A DNA stretch of 64,000 bases from Pedobacter sp. HDW13 (GCF_011303555.1 NZ_CP049868.1:3658001-3722000), one strand, 5' to 3'; positions 29,298 to 38,588 are shown, counted from the first letter of the stretch. The notes: a model not told the origin generated them from the sequence alone. Made by a program: numbers and translations.

Positions 29298-30686
29298 ATG
29301 TTATCCAACCACTCAATTCTGAAGCGGGACGCTGCAGTAGAAATGCCGGAAAAAGTTGCCGTAAATAAGTCTTTTATCATCTTAATAAGTTTTGTCGCTG
29401 CATTTGGCGGATTATTATTTGGCTTTGATACGGCTATTATATCCGGTGCCATTCCTTACATTACTTCTTATTTCCAGCTCAATGAATACATGTTAGGCTG
29501 GGCCGTTAGTTCTATTCTTATAGGGTGTGCCCTGGGAGCGCTCATTGCCGGGGTGTTTGCAGATAAGTATGGACGTCGCATCACGCTGATGATCTGTGCC
29601 ATACTGTTTGCCGTTTCCGGCCTTGGTGCAAGTTTATCTAATGAGTTGTATCTTTTTATACTTTTCCGTTTAGTTGGCGGGCTGGGCGTGGGGGCAGCCG
29701 CAATGGTATCGCCAATGTATATTGCTGAAATAGCTCCTGCGAAATTGAGGGGCCGCCTGGTTGCCTTTTACCAAATGGCGATCGTAATTGGGATTTTACT
29801 GGCCTATTTCTCTAATTATTTATTTGATGGCTGGGGTACTAACAACTGGAGGTGGATGTTTGCCTCTCAGGCAATGCCTTCCGCCTTGTTCCTGTTGCTG
29901 CTATTTGTGGTGCCAGAAACGCCAAGGTGGCTTATTATGAAAGGGAGGAAAAATGAAGCGGCTCAAATTCTGGCTAAAATTTCGCAAGAGATGCCTATAA
30001 ACGCAGCAGTGCACGAAATTGAACAAAGTTTTCAAAACGATCATAAAATATCTCTGAGACTTTTATTTAGTAAAACCTATAAGCCTGTTTTATTTATTGG
30101 AATACTGGTGGCTGTATTTCAACAGGTCACAGGAATTAACTCAATTATTTATTATGCGCCTGTTATTTTTAAAGAAACTGCCAATGATAGCTCTTCGTCG
30201 TTAATGCAGACCATCATCATTGGCGTGGTAAACGTGATTGCCACGTTTGGTGCCATTGCACTGGTTGATAAACTTGGGAGAAAGAAATTATTGGTTTCAG
30301 GTTGTGTGATAATGGGAATTTCACTGATTGCTGTTGGTTTGTGTTTTCAATACAGGTATTTTGATAATTACATCGTCCTGGTTTTTATGTTGCTTTATGT
30401 AGCGGCTTTTGGTAGTACATTGGGGGCTGTTGTTTGGGTATATCTCGCCGAAATTTTTCCTAATCGGATAAGAAGCATAGCCTTGTCTATTGCAACATTG
30501 GCCCTGTGGTTAGCAGATTTTGTGGTAACGCTCACCTTTCCGGTTTTGACCAAGCAGCTGGGGATCGCTGGCACCATGTTTATTTACGCCGGTTTTTGTG
30601 CAGTGGCCTTTGTATACATGCTGTTTAAAGTAAAAGAAACAAAAGGGAAATCCTTAGAAGAAGTCGAATCATTATTTATACAATAA
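29298..30686 (+). CDS. Sugar-porter family MFS transporter
   Basis: 462 residues and 12 predicted membrane segments. Sugar-porter signatures are all present: LLFGFDTAIISGAIPYI in TM1, DKYGRR, PMYIAEIAPAKLRGR, PETPRWLI, QQVTGINSIIYYAP in TM7, DKLGRKK, and the closing VKETKGKSLEEVE. Members import hexoses, pentoses or inositol across the inner membrane, usually with protons. It is first in the run 29298-35855, 10 bp before the dioxygenase gene, so it probably imports the sugar processed by the following enzymes. Confidence 0.92.
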   Translation: MLSNHSILKRDAAVEMPEKVAVNKSFIILISFVAAFGGLLFGFDTAIISGAIPYITSYFQLNEYMLGWAVSSILIGCALGALIAGVFADKYGRRITLMICAILFAVSGLGASLSNELYLFILFRLVGGLGVGAAAMVSPMYIAEIAPAKLRGRLVAFYQMAIVIGILLAYFSNYLFDGWGTNNWRWMFASQAMPSALFLLLLFVVPETPRWLIMKGRKNEAAQILAKISQEMPINAAVHEIEQSFQNDHKISLRLLFSKTYKPVLFIGILVAVFQQVTGINSIIYYAPVIFKETANDSSSSLMQTIIIGVVNVIATFGAIALVDKLGRKKLLVSGCVIMGISLIAVGLCFQYRYFDNYIVLVFMLLYVAAFGSTLGAVVWVYLAEIFPNRIRSIALSIATLALWLADFVVTLTFPVLTKQLGIAGTMFIYAGFCAVAFVYMLFKVKETKGKSLEEVESLFIQ

Positions 30687-30696
30687 AATTGTCAAG

Positions 30697-31572
30697 ATGA
30701 ATAAAGAACATGCTTTTGTTGACCGAAAAGGCCTAACTCAAGAAAATATTTTGTTCTACCAAACCTATGGGTACCTGATAGCCCCGGAATTGTTAATTGC
30801 AGATGAAGTAGAAGAACTTAAAGATGAGACTGCTGCAATTTTCCGCGGCGATAGGGGGCAGGTAGAGGGCTTGTTACCGGCCGATAAAAGTAAGAGTAAT
30901 GCAGAAGTGATGAAGCAATATGTGGCTATACATTTTCCCCACAAAATCTCCCCGCTCATCAAAGAATACCTGTTTCATGAAAAAATAGTAGAAGTGTTAA
31001 CTAATGTAGTAAGCCCAAACCTAAAATGCATGCAGTCTATGTTGTTTGTAAAGGGGCCTGGTAAAGCTGGACAGTCATGGCACCAGGATGAGTTTTATAT
31101 CCCAACCAGAGATCAATCGCTAATTGGTGTGTGGATTGCAATTGATGATGCCACAGTTGATAACGGCTGTCTATGGATAATTCCTGGGCGCCCCAAATAC
31201 ATGATGCCCCGTATAAAAAATGAGAATACGCAATACGCAGATGTAGATACGATTGATGTATCTATGTACAGTACTGATCAGATAATACCTATAGCAGTTA
31301 AAAAAGGCTCAGTGGTATTTTTTAACGGATATACCCTGCATAGCTCTAAAAGGAATAAGACAAAAGATTGTTTTCGCACCGCTCTGGTAAATCATTATAT
31401 GAGCGCTGAATCGATGTTGCCCTGGGATCAGGATGGTAAGTTGCCTGCAACTGAAGATCTTAGGGATATTGTGATGATTTCAGGTGAGGATCCTTATGCA
31501 TGGAAAGGAACCCTAGAGGCAAACCAACCTTATCTTCGTCCAGAAGTATTACAAATTAAAACCAGTTTATAG
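30697..31572 (+). CDS. Phytanoyl-CoA dioxygenase (PhyH)-family Fe(II)/2-oxoglutarate oxygenase
   Basis: 291 residues, cytoplasmic. The iron-binding facial triad is visible: His129 and Asp131 in WHQDEF and His215 in GYTLHSS, with Arg227 in CFRTAL for 2-oxoglutarate. It is followed 4 bp later by the isomerase gene. PhyH-family enzymes hydroxylate many small molecules, so phytanoyl-CoA itself is an unlikely substrate. Between a sugar porter and a sugar isomerase it probably oxidises a sugar or sugar derivative. A second PhyH gene lies at 36130 (-), also beside an AraC regulator. Confidence 0.85.
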   Translation: MNKEHAFVDRKGLTQENILFYQTYGYLIAPELLIADEVEELKDETAAIFRGDRGQVEGLLPADKSKSNAEVMKQYVAIHFPHKISPLIKEYLFHEKIVEVLTNVVSPNLKCMQSMLFVKGPGKAGQSWHQDEFYIPTRDQSLIGVWIAIDDATVDNGCLWIIPGRPKYMMPRIKNENTQYADVDTIDVSMYSTDQIIPIAVKKGSVVFFNGYTLHSSKRNKTKDCFRTALVNHYMSAESMLPWDQDGKLPATEDLRDIVMISGEDPYAWKGTLEANQPYLRPEVLQIKTSL

Positions 31573-31575
31573 GGG

Positions 31576-32391
31576 ATGTTAGCAGAATTTTATTGTCCCC
31601 GTTGGGGAAGTGAGCAACTGAGTTGGGAAGACTTTTGTGCAAGGGTAAAGCTTGAAGGATTTGATGGTATTGAAGTTGGCATAGCCAATAATGCCTGTCA
31701 AAAAGAAATGGATGAAATATGGAATTTAGCCCACAAGCACGAGCTGAAACTTATTGCTCAGTTTTATGACAGTGCTAATCCTGAATTTTCGAAACATTTT
31801 GATATTTATGGTGCATGGCTGGAAAAAATAAAATCATATCCTTGTGTGAAGATTGATTCGCAAACGGGAAGGGACATTTTTAGTTTTGAACAGAACCAGA
31901 AATTAATATTGGCGGCATCACAGTTTACCAGTCGTACAGGCATAGAGGTCATGCATGAAACGCATAGGCATAAGTGTTTATTTGCTGCGCACATAGCTAA
32001 AGATTATTTGCAGAAAATTCCAGAGATGAAAATTACCCTTGATGTCTCCCATTGGGTCTGCGTTGGCGAATCATTTCTGGAAGATCAAACAGAAGCCATA
32101 CAGTTGGCCATTGCACATGCAGGGCATATTCATGCCCGGGTGGGTTATACTGAAGGCCCCCAGGTACCAGATCCCCGTGCAGAGGAATGGCAGCCTGCTG
32201 TAGCAGCCCATTTAGCCTGGTGGGACGGAATCGCAGAACGGAAAAAACAGCATGGCGAAACCCTTACCATTACTTCTGAATTTGGTCCGTATCCCTATAT
32301 GGTTCATTTACCGGGTAGTAAAACGCCTATTACCAATCAATGGGAGGTGAATGTGTATATGATGCAATTGTTGAAAAAAAGATATCTATAA
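31576..32391 (+). CDS. Sugar phosphate isomerase/epimerase (xylose isomerase-like TIM barrel)
   Basis: 271 residues, no signal peptide. Metal-ligand positions of the AP-endonuclease-2/xylose-isomerase-like barrel can be followed: FDGIEVG near residue 32, Glu in VMHETHRH, Asp in ITLDVSHW, His in HIHARVGY and Glu in TSEFGPYPY. Such enzymes interconvert ketoses, epimerise or dehydrate sugars or inositols. The exact substrate cannot be read from sequence. It lies 4 bp after the dioxygenase gene and 6 bp before the beta-helix gene, so the cluster is one operon. Confidence 0.85.
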   Translation: MLAEFYCPRWGSEQLSWEDFCARVKLEGFDGIEVGIANNACQKEMDEIWNLAHKHELKLIAQFYDSANPEFSKHFDIYGAWLEKIKSYPCVKIDSQTGRDIFSFEQNQKLILAASQFTSRTGIEVMHETHRHKCLFAAHIAKDYLQKIPEMKITLDVSHWVCVGESFLEDQTEAIQLAIAHAGHIHARVGYTEGPQVPDPRAEEWQPAVAAHLAWWDGIAERKKQHGETLTITSEFGPYPYMVHLPGSKTPITNQWEVNVYMMQLLKKRYL

Positions 32392-32397
32392 GTCCTC

Positions 32398-34356
32398 ATG
32401 AATAAAATAACAATACAAATGAAAAGAGCTTTTGCTGTTACTGCTTGCATTATGCTTTACTGCAGTATTAGTTTCGCACAAAAACCAATTCTTCCAGCCC
32501 AACGCGAATATCATGTCGCTGTTAATGGTAGCGATACAAATACAGGTACATTATCAAGTCCCTATAAAACCATTATGGCTGCGGCTAATAAAGCTATGCC
32601 CGGGGATGTAATTACCGTACATGGTGGTATCTATCGAGAATCAATTGTTCCTCCCCGTGGTGGAAACTCCGATAAGGAGCGCATTACCTATCAGGCAGCT
32701 AAAGGCGAAAACGTTACTGTAAAAGGTTCGGAAATAGCAAAAGGATGGAAGAGACAGCAGCACGATACCTGGGTATTAAAGCTGCCTAACAACTTTTTTG
32801 GATCTTTTAATCCCTATAAAGAGCTGATTCATGGAGATTGGTTTTGGCCGAAGCCCAAAGAACGAAAATATTTGCGAGGCGCGGTATATCTTAATGGCAA
32901 TTGGTTAATGGAAGCCTCAAAAAAAGAAGAGGTAACAGATAAAGATGCCGATGTCAACAATCAACTTTGGTGTGCTACGGTAGATAGCGACAGTACAACG
33001 ATCTGGGCGCAATTTAAAAATACAGACCCCAATCAATCTCTGGTAGAGATTAATGTCCGCCAAACTGTATTGTATCCTGATAAACCCTTTATCAATTTCA
33101 TTACTGTCCGAGGTTTCACTCTTGAGCAAGCGGCAACCAATTGGGCGCCGCCTACAGCCGAACAGCATGGACTTATTGGCACGCATTGGAGCCGTGGTTG
33201 GGTGATCGAAAATAACACCATCCGCTATTCAAAATGTGTAGGCATTGCATTGGGTAAATATGGTGATGAGTACGATAATAAAGATACCGAATCAGCTAAA
33301 GGCTACGTAGGCACCATTAACCGGGCGCTGGCTTTTGGCTGGAACAAGGGAACAATTGGCGGGCATATTGTACGCAATAATACCATTACCAATTGCGAGC
33401 AAACTGGTATTGTGGGAAGCATGGGCTGCTCATTTAGTGTGATAGAAGGGAATAGCATTCATGATATTCATATCCATCGTTTATTTAATGGCGCAGAGCA
33501 GGCAGCGATAAAATTTCATGGAGCGGTGGATGTGCAGATTCGCAATAACCATATTTACCGCAGTAATTTTGGGATTTGGCTCGATTGGATGGCACAGGGT
33601 GCTCAGATTAAAAACAACCTGATGCACGAAAACGATCACGATATCTTTTTGGAGGTAGATCATGGACCGATGTTGGTAAGTAATAATGTTTTGCTATCCA
33701 AAACGAATCTGCTGATGAATTCCAGCGGAGCGGCATTTGTACATAATATTTTCGCTGGCGGAATGAGCGTTATCAATTATGATGGGCGATTAACACCCTT
33801 CCATTTGCCGCATTCTACTTTTGTTACTGGTTTACATGATAACCCTGGAGGCGATGTTCAATTTGTAAATAATCTTTTTGTGGCTGCTGGCAATGCCAGT
33901 CAATATAGCAAAGCCCTGTTGCCCGTAAGGTTTGAAGGCAATGTATACACCAAAGGAACCATAAGAGCTGTAAACAACGATAAGGCAATGCAGTTTGGAG
34001 AAATGAGTAAAGAAGCTCAGGAACAATTTAAAAAATATAAACCAGAAGCAGCCTCCGAAAGCAATGCTTTGGTGAAAACAGATTTTGATGCGATGGCCAA
34101 TTTATCTGCAGAGAAAGATCATTTTTATTTAGAAATTAATCTGGATAGAAGCTGGTTATCCCAAAAAGCCCGAAAACTGGTTACAAGCGGTTCACTTAAT
34201 CGTGCTATAGTGCTCAATTTGCCTTTCGAAAATACAGACGGTTCAGTGTTGAGAATCGATACCGATTATTTCGGTAAGAAAAGAAATGTAAATAATCCAT
34301 CACCTGGACCATTCGAAATAACAGAAAGCGGTAAACAGAAATTAAAATTGTGGTGA
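32398..34356 (+). CDS. Secreted right-handed beta-helix protein (DUF1565-type start)
   Basis: 652 residues. A signal peptide ends near SISFAQ; either the ATG at 32398 or the one at 32419 (MKRAFAV) could be used. The N-terminus YHVAVNGSDTNTGTLSSPYK followed by TIMAAANKAMPGDVITVHGG is the classic DUF1565/pectin-lyase-fold opening. Repeated Asn-rich coils follow (VIENNTIRYSKCVGIALG, VRNNTITNCEQTGIVG, IRNNHIYRSNFGIWLD). Probably a polysaccharide lyase or glycoside hydrolase; the family cannot be fixed. It is in the operon behind the transporter and isomerase, and its end overlaps the leader of the GH29 gene. Confidence 0.72.
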   Translation: MNKITIQMKRAFAVTACIMLYCSISFAQKPILPAQREYHVAVNGSDTNTGTLSSPYKTIMAAANKAMPGDVITVHGGIYRESIVPPRGGNSDKERITYQAAKGENVTVKGSEIAKGWKRQQHDTWVLKLPNNFFGSFNPYKELIHGDWFWPKPKERKYLRGAVYLNGNWLMEASKKEEVTDKDADVNNQLWCATVDSDSTTIWAQFKNTDPNQSLVEINVRQTVLYPDKPFINFITVRGFTLEQAATNWAPPTAEQHGLIGTHWSRGWVIENNTIRYSKCVGIALGKYGDEYDNKDTESAKGYVGTINRALAFGWNKGTIGGHIVRNNTITNCEQTGIVGSMGCSFSVIEGNSIHDIHIHRLFNGAEQAAIKFHGAVDVQIRNNHIYRSNFGIWLDWMAQGAQIKNNLMHENDHDIFLEVDHGPMLVSNNVLLSKTNLLMNSSGAAFVHNIFAGGMSVINYDGRLTPFHLPHSTFVTGLHDNPGGDVQFVNNLFVAAGNASQYSKALLPVRFEGNVYTKGTIRAVNNDKAMQFGEMSKEAQEQFKKYKPEAASESNALVKTDFDAMANLSAEKDHFYLEINLDRSWLSQKARKLVTSGSLNRAIVLNLPFENTDGSVLRIDTDYFGKKRNVNNPSPGPFEITESGKQKLKLW

Positions 34357-34415
34357 TGAAATATCGTCTGGAAGAATGGTTCAATGAATGTGTTTTCAAA
34401 ATTGTAAAGACTGGT

Positions 34416-35855
34416 ATGAAAAGAAAGAATAGCTTAAAACTAAAGATATTGATCACTGCATTTTGCTGGATGTTTGCTTCTTGCATTGTTGTTGCACAAC
34501 AAATCGTAAAAGCGCCAAAACCTTTTTTTCCCTTGCCGAATGCAGCCCAATTGCGATGGCATAAAGCTGAGTATTTGATGTTCGTGCATTTTGGAATGAA
34601 AACATTTTATCCAAGCGATGATCATATGGGCTATGGTCTGGAAGACCCTAAACGGTTTTTTCCCGCAAAGTTTGATGCCAACCAATGGGCCGATGCAGCC
34701 AAAACAGGAGGTTTTAAAGGTATTGTGTTCACAAGCAAACACCACGATGGTTTTTGTAACTGGTCCACAGCAACAACCAATCATAGTGTACAAGCTTCGC
34801 CCTGGAAAAATGGCAAAGGAGATGTCGTAAAAGAAGTATCGGATGCCTGCAGAAAAGCTGGGATTCAGTTTGGTATCTATGTTTCTATTATCGATAAGCA
34901 TTTTGAACAAAAGGGATCACCTGAATATAAAACATATGGTGATTACTATTATGCACAAATTAAAGAGCTCAGCACCCGCTATGGAAAAATTGATGAGTAT
35001 TGGTTTGATGGGTTTAATGCCGATAAACTGAAAATGGATTACCCGAGAATAGGTAAGATGATAGCAAAAAACCAACCCGGCGCAGTAATTTATGATTCAA
35101 AGGTATTGGTAAATACTATTCCAGACCGTTGTTTGGCCTGGCCTGGTGGACATGGAGGCATTACTCCTGATCAGGATTACCGGCAGTTGGTAAACGATAC
35201 GCTACGCTGGTATCCTAATGAGCCCTCAATCATCCTGCAGGGTAATTGGTTTCATAACGGAAAACCTGCTATAGAATTGAAACAGATGCAGGATTATTAT
35301 CTTAGTTCGGTTGGTTATGGCACCACTGCGTTAATGAATATATCACCTAACAGCGATGGATTGATTGATAAGGAAACTATCCAAAAGCTCAGTGCTTTTA
35401 AGCAATGGGTAGATCAGGTTCATCAGCAAAATCCAGCCTTATTAAAAAAAGCAAAATCCTTATCACCATGCAGGGATAACAACTCCAGATATGCAGCTAA
35501 CAAAGTAAACGATGGCAATTACAACAGCTATTTTGCTACTGATGACAAGGTAACCACGGCAACAATTGAAATTGAACTTGGGCAGACCAAAAAAATTGAT
35601 GGATTCATTTTGCAGGAATACATTCCACTGGGGCAGCGGGTAGAAGCATACAGCCTGGAATGCCGTGTAAATGGACAGTGGAAAGATGTATTCACCGGAA
35701 AAAAAATTGGCTACAAACGCATCATTCTTGCTGGCCGTGCATCGGCAAAAGATATTCAATTCCCTGACGCTGATGCTGTCCGGCTTCGAATTGATAAAGC
35801 GGGAGCCTCCCCGTTGATTAATAATTTCCAGGTGATCAGTCTAGGAGGTAAATAA
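34416..35855 (+). CDS. Secreted GH29 alpha-L-fucosidase with C-terminal discoidin domain
   Basis: 479 residues from the ATG at 34416, chosen because it opens directly on a signal peptide (MKRKNSLKLKILITAF, cleavage near VVAQ). An in-frame ATG at 34350 overlaps the previous gene and would precede the signal peptide. GH29 motifs: FVHFGMKTF, TSKHHDGFCNW, GIYVS, and EYWFDGFN with the catalytic nucleophile Asp198. The C-terminal ~140 residues are a discoidin (F5/8 type C) module (IEIELGQTKKIDGFILQEY, ending in FQVISLGG). It removes terminal alpha-L-fucose from glycans in the periplasm or at the surface. It ends the 29298 operon, which suggests that fucose or a fucosylated glycan is the operon's substrate. 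Confidence 0.88.
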   Translation: MKRKNSLKLKILITAFCWMFASCIVVAQQIVKAPKPFFPLPNAAQLRWHKAEYLMFVHFGMKTFYPSDDHMGYGLEDPKRFFPAKFDANQWADAAKTGGFKGIVFTSKHHDGFCNWSTATTNHSVQASPWKNGKGDVVKEVSDACRKAGIQFGIYVSIIDKHFEQKGSPEYKTYGDYYYAQIKELSTRYGKIDEYWFDGFNADKLKMDYPRIGKMIAKNQPGAVIYDSKVLVNTIPDRCLAWPGGHGGITPDQDYRQLVNDTLRWYPNEPSIILQGNWFHNGKPAIELKQMQDYYLSSVGYGTTALMNISPNSDGLIDKETIQKLSAFKQWVDQVHQQNPALLKKAKSLSPCRDNNSRYAANKVNDGNYNSYFATDDKVTTATIEIELGQTKKIDGFILQEYIPLGQRVEAYSLECRVNGQWKDVFTGKKIGYKRIILAGRASAKDIQFPDADAVRLRIDKAGASPLINNFQVISLGGK

Positions 35856-36073
35856 ACCTGAAAAGAAGACCTTAAAAGCGGGGATTTTGGTATAGTTCAG
35901 ACAGTGAATTTCAAGCTTATAGTCATTTTGAATCGAAAAAAGTGTCCGCTTGGAAGAAAAACAAATGGCCATAGTCAATCCCGCTAACGGTTAATCTCTC
36001 AAAATGGATTTCCCGAAGAAGTGTGGATTGTGGGGATTACATGGTCTAAGTTTACACTCATTTTCTCTCATTT

Positions 36074-36110
36074 ATCTTCTTCCCGAAAATGAAAGGGAAG
36101 AAGATATTTT
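36074..36110. terminator. Terminator hairpin between convergent GH29 and PhyH genes
   Basis: Eleven-bp perfect stem ATCTTCTTCCC (36074-36084) / GGGAAGAAGAT (36095-36105), 10-nt loop, short T tract to 36110 on the + strand. It lies 20 bp after the stop of the minus-strand gene and probably serves both directions. The rest of 35856-36073 shows nothing I can name. Confidence 0.7.
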
Positions 36111-36129
36111 GTCTTAGCATGCTTGCGGC

Positions 36130-36945
36130 TTACAACATCAAAGGATTAAGATCGCTCGCCGCCTTTGTACCGGGCGGCAAACCCTGCAACCAGCGGTTTC
36201 TGTCGTCTTCCTGGTGTTTGTTGATTGGCTTTGTTACGGTAGCGCCGTCAGCAAAATAAATGATAGTCATTACCTCTCTTGTAACATTAGATTCATTACC
36301 TGGAGCTGCATGCAATGTCCATCCATAGTGCCATGTTGCATCGCCGGCATTCATTGTGGTCTCCCTGGTTACTGAATATCCTTTCCGGCTAATATATTCA
36401 TTCAGTTCCACTTCAGACTCATCCGAAATGGCGACATCTTTAACAGAGCCTTCTGCATGTGATCCTGAAGCAAAAGTGAGCATGCCCATATTCTCGGTAA
36501 TGTCAATTAAAGGCATCCACATGGTTATAGTATTGGTGGTACTCAGTGGCCAATAGTATTGATCCTGGTGCCAGGGGGTAAAACCTCCACCTGACTCTTT
36601 ATACAGGGCCTGGTCGTGATAAATACGGACATTGTCTACACCTAAAAGATCGGCGGCAATTTTTGCGAAGCGTTTAGCCAGTGTAAAGTTCTTAACCGCT
36701 TTGTCTGATTCCCAAAGGTTCATTATCTGCAAAAATGCTTTTCCGTAAGTATCCCGTTCTTCCAGCTTCCTTGTTTCTGTATTGTATTTATACGCAGCTT
36801 CATTAATTACTTCTCTGAAAGCGACAACCTCGCCAGCATTCAAAATTCCTTTTGTAAGGGTGTGCCCGTTTTTTCTGAATGCATTGATCTGTGCTTCGTT
36901 CAGAGAGATTGGATCGTTTAACGATGGTAAAATAACTTGGTTCAT
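36130..36945 (-). CDS. Phytanoyl-CoA dioxygenase (PhyH)-family oxygenase, second copy
   Basis: 271 residues, cytoplasmic. Facial triad His126 and Asp128 (WHQDQY) and His212 (WTLHAAPGN), with Arg223 (VTREVM) for 2-oxoglutarate. It is only distantly similar to the copy at 30697. The fold resembles sugar- or small-molecule-hydroxylating PhyH enzymes. It is divergent from the AraC gene at 37073 with 127 bp between them, the classic arrangement of an AraC regulator and its target. Substrate unknown. Confidence 0.85.
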   Translation of the reverse strand: MNQVILPSLNDPISLNEAQINAFRKNGHTLTKGILNAGEVVAFREVINEAAYKYNTETRKLEERDTYGKAFLQIMNLWESDKAVKNFTLAKRFAKIAADLLGVDNVRIYHDQALYKESGGGFTPWHQDQYYWPLSTTNTITMWMPLIDITENMGMLTFASGSHAEGSVKDVAISDESEVELNEYISRKGYSVTRETTMNAGDATWHYGWTLHAAPGNESNVTREVMTIIYFADGATVTKPINKHQEDDRNRWLQGLPPGTKAASDLNPLML

Positions 36946-37072
36946 ATATCTGTTTTTAAATACAAACTAACAGCATCTGTAACATGGAAAAAACGAAAAT
37001 ATTGGCTGGCTTATGGATTATTTTGTCATTTGTGTTATTTGTTATAACTTCAAGGGTTAATATTGTCAATAA

Positions 37073-37933
37073 ATGAAGCCGGCATTTGAAGCAGTCAAGA
37101 CCTCAGAACACATTTCCTTTATTGTGAAGAAGTTTACTGAAAGATATTTCTCAGCGCCTTATCACTATCACCCCGAATATGAGCTAACCCTCATTGTAAA
37201 AGGTTCGGGCAAACGGTATGTGGGGACAAACATGCAAGACTATTTTGCTGGCGATCTGGTTATGCTAGGTGCTAACCTTCCACACTATTGGAAAACCGCT
37301 GAAGATGCAACAGAGGATTCGGTTTCAATAGTAGTGCATTTCCGCGAAGACTTTCTGGGCGATCATTTCTTCAACATACCGGAGATGAAAAAGATAACAC
37401 AGCTGTTAAAGGACAGCAGTAACGGTATACACTTTACCGGAGACACTATCGCTGCCCGGCAAATGATGAATGCTCTTTTACTGGAAAACAATAGTTTCAA
37501 AAAACTCATAATACTGCTTGACCTGTTGCATCTGCTAGCTACAGCAACCAGGTATTCTATATTGCAAAAACAAAATGAGTTTGCACTGCTATCATTTTCT
37601 GGCATAGAGCGCATTCACCAGGTATTTGCTTATATCGTCGACAATTTTCAACATGAGGTTTCACTGGAGGCCGCGGCAAGCATTGCCAATATGTCTACAC
37701 ATGCTTTTTGCAAGTATTTTAAACGGATCACCCGTAAAACCTTTGTTGGGGTTGTTAATGATTACAGGGTCGATTTTGCCGTGCGTGAATTAATCAACAC
37801 TGACAAATCAATTTCTGAAATCTGTTACGATAGTGGCTTTAACGATATATCCAATTTCCATAAAACGTTTCGTTCAAAAATGGATATTAGTCCCCTGCAG
37901 TACCGAAACAATTTTAACAAGCAAACGGCTTAA
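37073..37933 (+). CDS. AraC-family regulator with cupin sensor domain, paralogue of the one at 28243
   Basis: 286 residues. The cupin domain (YHYHPEYELTLIVKGSGKRYVG, in two strands, then GDLVMLGANLPHYW) is followed by the AraC helix-turn-helix pair (VSLEAAASIANMSTHAFCKYF and SISEICYDSGFNDISNFHKTF, ending SPLQYRNNF). Blocks such as FREDF and GANLPH are shared with the regulator at 28243. It is transcribed divergently from the PhyH gene at 36130, its probable target. Confidence 0.87.
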   Translation: MKPAFEAVKTSEHISFIVKKFTERYFSAPYHYHPEYELTLIVKGSGKRYVGTNMQDYFAGDLVMLGANLPHYWKTAEDATEDSVSIVVHFREDFLGDHFFNIPEMKKITQLLKDSSNGIHFTGDTIAARQMMNALLLENNSFKKLIILLDLLHLLATATRYSILQKQNEFALLSFSGIERIHQVFAYIVDNFQHEVSLEAAASIANMSTHAFCKYFKRITRKTFVGVVNDYRVDFAVRELINTDKSISEICYDSGFNDISNFHKTFRSKMDISPLQYRNNFNKQTA

Positions 37934-37984
37934 CTTTGTTTATAAAATCCATTGCCTGAAAAGAGGCAAAGAGAAACAAGTGAA

Positions 37985-38345
37985 CTACCCAACCCCAGCA
38001 TAGCTGATTGGTGTGGCTTCGGAGGTCATAGACTTACTCAGTGGCAACGCCTTACTCCGTTTTTGGTTAATGTCCGAGTTAGTATCTAAACCAGGCAATA
38101 TTTTTAAACCTTGTATTTTAATGTTTATGCTTGCATTAAAATCTCTATTGGGGACTGTATTACAGCTTTGAAAAGTTCATTCTCTATCTTTTAGAGGTAG
38201 GTCTTGGTTCAAATGATTATAGTTTGAACAGGTCTTGCTGCTTGGAAAGAAGCGCTCTATTTTAACAACCGTTTTGTTATTCCAAGTAGCTTTATACTCA
38301 AGCATGTCAATATTTTTTGTTTTTATATCAATCCCCAATCCAAAG
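37985..38345 (-). pseudogene. Decayed TnpB (IS200/IS605-family OrfB), C-terminal remnant
   Basis: Reading the minus strand, LEYKATWNNKTVVKIERFFP, then SSKTCSNYNHLNQDL, a stop where a Trp is expected (KDRE-stop-TFQSC), and NRDFNASINIKIQGL give the zinc-finger and last RuvC segment of TnpB. The tail SKALPLSKSMTSEATPIS ends at the stop 37985-37987. One zinc-finger Cys has become Tyr (CSNYN) and the 5' half of the gene is missing or unrecognisable, so it is dead. Any guide RNA would lie beyond the 3' end, around 37935-37984, but no clear structure is visible. Confidence 0.75.
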
Positions 38346-38450
38346 ATATTATCGAAGTTGATTACAGTTATTTCAAAAGAACTGTTTTTTGTAAATTGAC
38401 TTTACTAATTTTCCATCTATCAAAGAGCATTTTTTAAAATAAAATCTATC

Positions 38451-38551
38451 ATCCGCAGCCAAATTGTTGTTTTTTTTAGGTGTTTTGGCTGTGGATATTT
38501 TTTTATCGTCAGCCAAAACTATATATTTGAGATGTGTTTTGGCTGCGGATA
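38451..38551 (+). promoter_or_regulatory. Doubled palindromic operator upstream of the ATPase gene
   Basis: Four copies of one arm sequence: ATCCGCAGCCAAA (38451-38463, inverted), GTTTTGGCTGTGGATA (38482-38497), ATCGTCAGCCAAAAC (38505-38519, inverted), GTTTTGGCTGCGGATA (38536-38551). They form two inverted-repeat units with identical internal spacing (31 bp arm to arm), set exactly 54 bp apart. The loops differ, so only the arms are conserved, which indicates protein binding and not simple duplication. The second unit encloses the promoter box. Confidence 0.75.
38522..38529 (+). promoter_or_regulatory. Promoter -7 box of the ATPase gene
   Basis: TATATTTG matches the Bacteroidota consensus TAnnTTTG exactly and lies inside the loop of the second operator palindrome, 60 bp before the start codon at 38589. 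Transcription would begin inside or just before the last operator arm, so a bound protein would block it. Confidence 0.6.
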
Positions 38552-38588
38552 AAATTGTTTTTCATCGTTGATCATTAAAAGAAATAAA

